A DNA stretch of 64,000 nt, taken from NCBI RefSeq assembly GCF_964204865.1, contig NC_135262.1, positions 12,152,001-12,216,000 of the forward strand, read 5' to 3'. Origin of the DNA: Styela clava (taxonomy: Eukaryota; Chordata; Ascidiacea; Stolidobranchia; Styelidae). The notes beneath the pieces are model-generated. The model ran no database searches. It was not told the origin of the DNA and saw only the letters and a list, made by a program, of their open reading frames with translations. Made by a program: the position numbers and the translations under genes. Shown in pieces: positions 57,393 to 64,000 of the stretch (its first letter is position 1; every line of letters begins with the position of its first letter).

Positions 57393-58984
57393 AAAAATTT
57401 TTTTTGGAAACTGGTTTCCAGTTTAACTCAATTGTTGTGAGTTTTTTCTGCTGCTTCATTTTATTGCAATAATTTCATGATTTTTACAGCTTATTGTATA
57501 ACTGTGTTTTTTGTCTGTTATTCTTCTGTGTTTTTGTTTTGCCTCCATATAGTATTGCACTTATCTGGAGATTAATAATTTTCTAATAGAAATGAATGAA
57601 CTGCCTTATGTTTGGTAAATCTAACAAGTTTTAGAAGTATCGTGCTTGGAAACCATGGATAGTTAGTCTATTAATGAAAACCATAAAAGAAACTTCCTCA
57701 TTTTTTGTAAAAAAAAATTGGAAAACGTTTGTAAAAGGAACTCAAATGATAGTGTAACATAAACTTCTGTGTAAAGAAGTGTTCAAGATGATTCAGCTGA
57801 AATGGAATTTGAATTGCTTAATGAATAATTAAGACTTCGTTAGAACTGAGTATAAAAATTACTATTGTTTTTGTTAAATTGACTTTTTTAGGGATAAATT
57901 TGGCATATAGCAGTTTTTTCCCAACAAAATTTTGTTACATATTCACTGTTCAAATTAAATCAAATTTTCGAATCAATTCAAAATTAATTATATTTGGGAT
58001 TTTAAGTTCTTGGTTTTAGAATTAATTAAGGATAGTAAATTTCGAAAAAGCTATTGAGAAATTTAAGTCTCACAGGCCTTATTTTAAAGTTATAAAAATT
58101 TTTAAGATATAGAAAATCAATTGAAACTTTTTTGTTTTTCCATATTTGAACACATTGAATATGAATCAACTTCAACATGTTCTCTGTTAAATATACTTAT
58201 CTAATTTAAAATATATTCAATATCTGAATTACAGTGGTAGATTATTTGGGTTCGGCCATCTCCGCATTACACTGCATGATATTTCCATTGTTTCATTCAA
58301 AGAGAATTATATATTTTCTTATGTTAATTACCTGCCTTCGTAGTCTAAAATAAGCCTGATCTTTCTTCAATAGATGATTGATCTGTCTCATCAATTTTGT
58401 GAACTGCTTTCTCGTTGTACTGGGAAATTCAATATAGTACCATATCTAATATAGTACTCTAAATTATCAATTATTTTACAATATTTTCATCAATAATATG
58501 TTATTGTCGCATCCACAAGCAAGAATTGGACTATTGAAGAGATTAGGCAGATTATAACAAACATTGGTACAACAGGAAAACCAGATAAAATATCTGTTAT
58601 TTGCTCTACATTTCTGCCTTTAAATTCAGTCCCCATAGTATTCACACTGATTTGTATAAATTTTGAATGCTTCTCAGATGTGAAAATCTTTTTTTTTCAG
58701 AAGATTATTCAAATTAGTAAATTTCACATGGCTTTTGGCCAGCCTCACAAGCTTGCAGTGTCAATAACTTATTATTATGTATCTATAATCAGATGTGTTT
58801 GTGCTTATTTGTATTTCTTGACTGGGATTTATTGTTCATTGCTTCGTTTGGCATTAACTGTATTGAAAAAGTGTGTTTGAAATGAATGACAATAAGTATT
58901 TATCATTCCTAAAGGAAGACCATCTTGCACATATTTGAATAATCGTTGGCATATTAGGATGTTTCTGAAGAATACGATTTCCCC

Positions 58985-59122
58985 GTTTCAATATTGCCTA
59001 TCCTATTATTTGCACTTTTTTGAGGTGGTGGACATGGGATTTGAAGATAGAGATATGTAACCTGTGAACGTGACACAGTTAAGTCTCTAACTCTAACCAC
59101 TAGGCAATCGTGCGCAGAAAAA
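58985..59122 (-). repeat. tRNA-derived SINE-like fragment
   Basis: Minus strand has GATTGCCTAGTGGTTAGAG, a good Pol III A box (TAGTGGTTAGAG), and about 60 bases later ATCTTCAAATCCC, resembling a B box. The spacing and extra bases do not fold into an intact tRNA, so a SINE head is more likely. Confidence 0.45.
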
Positions 59123-59335
59123 ATATGGAAGGTAAAATAATCACATCTCAATAATTGTATTTTATGAACTTTATTGCTTAATATTATTTGTGCTTGATAT
59201 TTCTCTCACATTTTCACTTTTGGTAAAAGGATGCTGTTGATAAAAATGTCGTAATACTGTACAGTGTATAATATATATTTGAATTTTCTTTTGCTCATAC
59301 TTAGATACTACCATATTATTAATATTACTTATATG

Positions 59336-60931
59336 ATGGATAAACAAAAAGAAGCATTGGTGAGAATTACTGGAACTGTACAAACAAAATATGAAGAAGT
59401 GGATAGATATGCACGGGAACTTCATTCAAAAATTGACACACTCGAAAATTGTTACAAAGATTCGATTTTAGAACTGGACGAGCAATTCCAGATGTTGGCA
59501 GAAAGTCTCGAAAGAGCTCGAACTCGAATGATGTCTGAGATTGAAACTGAATTAGCAGAGAAAATGAAACCGTTGCAAGAGCATTTACAAACTTTCGAAT
59601 CAGCAAAACATGATGCTGAAGATCTAATTGCAATGTCCAATGAGGCCCTAGATTTGACAGCACCCGATCAATTCTCACAAGCCGCTCTTCGTATTAAAGA
59701 GCGTGTAACAATGTCTCCTATATTTCGGCTTTCGCTGTGCCCGTTTGATGATAATGCAGAACCAGAATGCTTCTTTTATGCTGATTTCGCTAGGGAACAA
59801 AACGTTTTGAATCAGCTGAAATTTCTACCTATTCCAAGCCAACCCGAAATTGTTAAAGCCGGATGTTTTGCGGAAAACAATATCGTTCATTGCCTATGGA
59901 CAATTTTGGAAGAAGAAGACAATTTTTTATCTGCTGATATGCCGATAAGTTTATGCAGCGAACAAACAGATCGTCTTCACCTGCCTTCTTCTATCAATTA
60001 TTTCGTCGTACAATATCGACAGGTTCGAACTAGCGGAGAAAATATTCCATGGATCACTATTGAATGTGTTCGTTCAATGCAATGTGATATAAAAGGGTTA
60101 ATATTTCATCAACCTTTTCTTGAGTTCCGTGTGCAGGCTTGGAATAAGGCAATGGGGGGTACATGGAGTAAAGTAGGGTCAATCTCTACTCCAGCTTTTC
60201 ATTTTGCTCTCAATCCAGACGCCTCCCATCCAAATCTTAAAGTGATTTCAGATGATGTTGTGGAATGGGACGCTTCGTCAAATAAAGTTTCTCAAGATAA
60301 TAGAATAAAAAGTGCTAGCATGACTCGCTCGCCGTCTCCGGCGAAAGGTGTAACCTCATCTTCTCCTAGAAGAGCTAAACCTAAAGATCGCTTCACTGGA
60401 GAGTCTTACACTGTACTTGCTGACACAGCATTTAGTGACGAAGAAGCTTATTTTGAGGTTTCACCTCATCCTGACTGCAAAACGTATTCTGTAGGAATAA
60501 CCTTGAAATCGCTTGCCAGATTTGATCAACTGGGAAAAACAGCAACATCATGGTGTATACATATCAGCAGCTGGATTCAGAATACATTCGTTGCGAAACA
60601 TAACAATAAAGTTAAAAATCTAGATTCATCAGGTCAAACACCAAATAGATATGGAGTCTACTTCAATCTTTCTACTGGAATATTGTCTTTTTATAATGCC
60701 GAAACACGTCGACACATTCATACGTTCAAGCAAGTAAAATGCAATGGCCCGATTGTTCCAGGATTTCTTATGTGGTTCGGATCTTTAGAGGTATTTACTG
60801 GGATTCAAGTTCCATCGTGGATTGTCACACGACCTTCAACTTCTCTCAATATCAAATCTGATTCAAGTTCGACAAAATCAAATTCACCTGTGAATCCAGC
60901 AAGTCCAGAGGAAAAGTCATCTTTGAAATAA
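59336..60931 (+). CDS. FSD1: FSD1-like protein (coiled coil, COS, FN3, SPRY)
   Basis: 531 aa in one exon from the ATG at 59336; the frame is open 24 codons further up, but that part is hydrophobic and preceded by an acceptor-like site ending at 59303, so it is probably untranslated. FSD1 family proteins bind microtubules and the centrosome. Residues 1-105 form an antiparallel-type coiled coil (EALVRITGTV..KYEEVDRY), followed by a COS-like box around 106-165 (FSQAALRIKERVTMSPIFRLSL, LNQLKFLPIPS), an FN3 domain about 165-290 (VVQYRQ, FRVQAWNKA..GTWS), a Ser/Pro-rich basic linker (326-350) and a SPRY domain about 350-495 (DRFTGESYTVL, LARFDQLGKTATSWCIHI, FYNAE). The order equals vertebrate FSD1/FSD1L, with a longer FN3 insertion around 191-215. 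TRIM-related but without RING or B-box. Confidence 0.92.
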   Translation: MDKQKEALVRITGTVQTKYEEVDRYARELHSKIDTLENCYKDSILELDEQFQMLAESLERARTRMMSEIETELAEKMKPLQEHLQTFESAKHDAEDLIAMSNEALDLTAPDQFSQAALRIKERVTMSPIFRLSLCPFDDNAEPECFFYADFAREQNVLNQLKFLPIPSQPEIVKAGCFAENNIVHCLWTILEEEDNFLSADMPISLCSEQTDRLHLPSSINYFVVQYRQVRTSGENIPWITIECVRSMQCDIKGLIFHQPFLEFRVQAWNKAMGGTWSKVGSISTPAFHFALNPDASHPNLKVISDDVVEWDASSNKVSQDNRIKSASMTRSPSPAKGVTSSSPRRAKPKDRFTGESYTVLADTAFSDEEAYFEVSPHPDCKTYSVGITLKSLARFDQLGKTATSWCIHISSWIQNTFVAKHNNKVKNLDSSGQTPNRYGVYFNLSTGILSFYNAETRRHIHTFKQVKCNGPIVPGFLMWFGSLEVFTGIQVPSWIVTRPSTSLNIKSDSSSTKSNSPVNPASPEEKSSLK

Positions 60932-63314
60932 GTTTGTGTTTTCTTCCCCTATTTCTCACATAAAATTCACTTATGAAGATTAATAATTCGTATATTGCAT
61001 GAATTTTGTTGTTGTTTATATTTAGGAAATATGACAAAATAATAATATAATATAGTGAAAAGACTGAGTAGAAGAGAAATATAGCTTGAGTATAAAAATG
61101 GGAAGCTGATAAATGATTTTATTATTTACCGTACATCTCCACTTATTATTAATAATGCTTTATTTTCAATATTATGGTGCAAATGCATAAAACTTTTTTG
61201 AATTTCGTTTTTATTGGTGCCCTCAAGTTTCAAGATGTAGTGTTACTTTATCCTTTATGTTGTAAATAATAAATCTGTTATGAAATTCCATATTAGACTA
61301 GTGAAAAGTGTTATTTTGTAGTAAGCTATCTCGTAGTTCCTTCATTTTTTATTTTTCGTGGCTCCATTTTTTATTCTCAAATTTATCTCATATTGAAATA
61401 CTGATAAAATTTGCTATGTTATCAGATCAACTCTAAATCATGCTGCTTATAGTAGAGAGAGGTTGCTCATGATAGTTATCTCCTTCCATATCTGAACATT
61501 TACTTCTTGGTATTTTCAGATTTTAATAATAATTTTGAATTGAAATATTCTAAATTGGTAAATGTAAAGCAAAAATTGTTGTATCTTGCAATAAGATTTG
61601 ATATAAAAAATTGTATTTCCAAAAAAAAAATTTTTTTTGGGAGAGTTACCGTAATATTCAAACATCTGAATTGAAAAATAAACTTTTTTAATGACATTAA
61701 TTCACATTTTTGAAAGTTTAAGTTATTCGGATTTTATACACAAATATTTCGGTACAAATTTATCACTGTTTTTATCAATTTCATCAACAAAAGGTCAGTG
61801 CAAATATATTTATTTATAAAAAATAAAGCTGTGATCAAGCAATAATATAATAAGTAATACTGTACTAATAAACTTCACTGAGAATTATTGTAATTAACTT
61901 TAACTTTTTAGTAACATATATTATATTTTTCGCATTACCTAATCGAAATAAAATTGTTCGAAATGCTTCTCTGCACAATTAAGTGTATTATTCATCAGTT
62001 TTGTGCAATTTTTTATCAACTTGTGTTGCAATTGAACTGTTGTGAATTGTGATTGTATTTTATTATTCACCATGATAAATGAATACACAAATAAGCTTTT
62101 ATGAGCTACATCAGTAATTAGCTTTTAAATTTATTTATATCATTCCTATGACCACTTATTATCACACTATAGTGGTTATAAATCTATGGATCATGACACA
62201 AATTGGCCTAAAATTAAAAATAGGTGGTTTTGTGAAATAATGATAATGTAATAGATGTTAGTTATACCTTAATTTTTAATTCGAAAAACCTGTCAGTGTA
62301 ACTTTTCACTTATTTCATATTTTTATTTTTTTGTAGCTTTTGCCTGGTGACTTCTTTGTATTTAATCTCTATTGTTCAATGTTAGTATAAAACATTCCTA
62401 GTGTTATCTTTACTCAATAAGTCAGGGCAATGTAATTTTAGTCATGAATCATGTAGCGAGCATTGACGTCTTTTTCAGGCATATGATAAAGAACAACTTA
62501 GTAAGGGTTCTGAACCTTGTAACATTTGAAATATTTTTTTGTTATATACCGTATGCTCAAACATGATATATTGATGCCAGGCCAAAGTTTTTTTTTGACT
62601 GGGATGTTTTTTTTAATGAAAACATTCCTTGTTATACTATGTGCTATATGATATTGTTAGCTAGTTGTTCACTGTGATGGTATATATGGGTATACTCGTC
62701 GTATATGTAGTGAGCCTGGAGTATTTAATGGGTTAAAATTATATTTGGATGTATCTATTTGCTTTACTTAATATACTTAATAATATCTATGTAGTTTCCA
62801 GTTGGACCACAATATCAATGTCAAACAAATAGTTTGATATGATACTATTGGATTGACTAACATTCTACGTTTATTTTAAGAGTTATTAATAAGAGTATTC
62901 TGATCATGATGAATTAGAAAAAAACTTATTATTTTACTTTTTATGTATTATATAATTTGAACAGATTTAAAATATATATTGTCAATGCTGTAAAGTTATA
63001 CTATTTACTTGTTACTGGAAATAGTCAAAAAATTTTCTTATATGTTGAAACTTAATGTTTATTGTTTTTTTGTTGTTCATCCCAGATACATTAAAATTAA
63101 ACATCATAAAAATAAACTAGGTTACACATTAAGAAAGCTGTATGAAGTTCTGGAGTAGATGAAGATTATTTATTAAATACACCAAGGGTGGATATTGTTT
63201 TATACTTATTATTCGCAATTCATGGAATTTTAACATTTTATTTATTAATTTCTGTAATAGTTTTATTGATGGGTTCGGTACCTGCTTGTTAGTTCAGTAA
63301 AATCGACTCTAAAA
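60932..63314. other. Intergenic, no gene recognised
   Basis: 2.4 kb of AT-rich DNA with only short frames. A GTTAGTTCAG acceptor-like site ends at about 63298, 17 bases before the next ATG. Confidence 0.45.
61268..61273 (+). terminator. Possible polyadenylation signal of FSD1-like gene
   Basis: AATAAA about 340 bases downstream of the FSD1-like stop; the only strong signal in that stretch. Confidence 0.45.
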
Positions 63315-63848
63315 ATGGCTTCTGGAGGTCATGATGCAGCAGATAGTATTCCAACACCACGAAGCATGGATGATCCGAAAATCCAAGGACCAAACTCGAA
63401 GAAACCCATAATGAATAGGACTTTTAGTGGAGAACAAGAAACAAGTTCACACGAACATTATGAAAAAAGTAGCCATGGACTTCAAAATAAAGCTGTACCA
63501 TATCAAAGATCTACGAGACCATGCGCTCCACAACCTTCGAACAAAGGTCAAACTCAAATTAAACCAAGACGCGTCGGTGAACGAATCGAAGATGTATTTC
63601 AGGATGAAATAGTTCAGAGATTTCCGAAGATGACTGAGTTTAAAAAGTTCGCTCGATCTTCGTCAGGATTGAGATTATCAGATTATGATGTCGAAAGCAT
63701 AATGGAAGACTATCGCCAGGCAGAGGAACAAAAGCTTCAAATGTTGTATTTATGGAAACAAAAAAAAGGGAAAAATGCAACACCAGATTTGATTCGCAAA
63801 CTAGTTGATGAGTTTTTTGATAGACCAACCTATTATGATCAAGACTGA
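63315..63848 (+). CDS. Small death-domain protein
   Basis: 177 aa, single exon. Residues 1-92 are polar, Ser/Pro/Gln/Lys-rich and probably disordered. Residues about 94-172 form a death domain: FQDEIVQRFPKM (helix 1), EFKKFARSSSGLRLSDYDVESI (helices 2-3), EEQKLQMLYLWKQKKGKNAT with the conserved Trp147 (helix 4 to 5), PDLIRKLVDEFFD (helix 6). Death domains recruit partners by homotypic contact in apoptosis or innate signalling (FADD, CRADD, MyD88-like pathways). No second domain (DED, CARD, TIR, kinase) or membrane segment is present, so it would act as an adaptor or decoy. Which named adaptor it corresponds to cannot be decided. The upstream acceptor-like site suggests a spliced or trans-spliced leader. 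Confidence 0.82.
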   Translation: MASGGHDAADSIPTPRSMDDPKIQGPNSKKPIMNRTFSGEQETSSHEHYEKSSHGLQNKAVPYQRSTRPCAPQPSNKGQTQIKPRRVGERIEDVFQDEIVQRFPKMTEFKKFARSSSGLRLSDYDVESIMEDYRQAEEQKLQMLYLWKQKKGKNATPDLIRKLVDEFFDRPTYYDQD

Positions 63849-64000
63849 AGACTTTGGATTAGTATGCCAATCACAAAACTATTTTTTATAATTATGCCAT
63901 ACTTTATTATGTTTAAATTTAAAACAATCTTTGTTCATTTTAACGAATACTTCATCGATAATGGATATCATAATAATATAATAATAATAATATTCAAATA
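63849..64000. other. 3' flank of the death-domain gene
   Basis: AT-rich, with an AATAAT run near 63975-63995 at the window edge. Confidence 0.4.

Larger units (their letters stand above)
57353..59335. other. Intergenic MARCHF6-FSD1, with a SINE-like piece
   Basis: AT-rich; no gene. The SINE-like fragment is listed separately. A TTTTCTTTTGCTCATACTTAG acceptor-like site ends at about 59303, 33 bases before the FSD1 start. Confidence 0.45.

Overview
This is eukaryotic, AT-rich animal DNA with spliced genes, dense DNA-transposon remnants and no bacterial, organellar or viral gene content. The gene set (MARCHF6, FSD1-like, NTF2, POP4, MRPL27, HSD17B8-like, a death-domain protein) is metazoan. FSD1 architecture, compact introns, several single-exon genes with splice-acceptor-like sites just before the start codon (compatible with spliced-leader trans-splicing), and many hAT-type elements and MITEs suggest an invertebrate deuterostome, most likely a tunicate. 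The organism is an inference, not a direct reading.

Layout. 1-4.7 kb: three hAT-type elements, two stacked on one target site. 5.6-7.25 kb: a large minisatellite with 16-bp monomers, arranged in two opposite orientations. 7.7-20.8 kb: two head-to-head, three-exon paralogous genes for small secreted cysteine-containing prepropeptides (minus strand 7739-9352; plus strand 19590-20775), separated by about 10 kb that holds a diverged ~950-bp tandem repeat. 21.5-26.3 kb: MITEs and a hAT element. 27.03-27.80 kb: single-exon HSD17B8-like SDR. 28-33.5 kb: a cluster of one repeat family, in part inverted (foldback-like), with two hAT insertions. 34.5-39.0 kb: POP4/RPP29 (2 exons) and MRPL27 (3 exons), both plus strand. 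39.87-44.48 kb: NTF2 (4 exons, minus strand) with an unusual palindrome-bearing tandem array in intron 2. 44.6-53.3 kb: transposon graveyard, with a MULE-type transposase relic split by a hAT element and a 3.8-kb TIR element containing another hAT element. 54.6-64 kb: three intronless plus-strand genes, MARCHF6, FSD1-like and a death-domain protein.

The housekeeping genes act in separate pathways (ER-associated degradation, RNase P/MRP, mitochondrial translation, Ran import, fatty acid/steroid redox) and show no operon-like coupling beyond POP4 and MRPL27 lying 0.9 kb apart in the same direction. The least familiar content is the secreted prepropeptide pair. All seven cysteines outside the signal peptides, both intron phases and the C-terminal C-x2-C-x3-C-W tail are conserved between the two genes, yet I cannot assign them to a named family.
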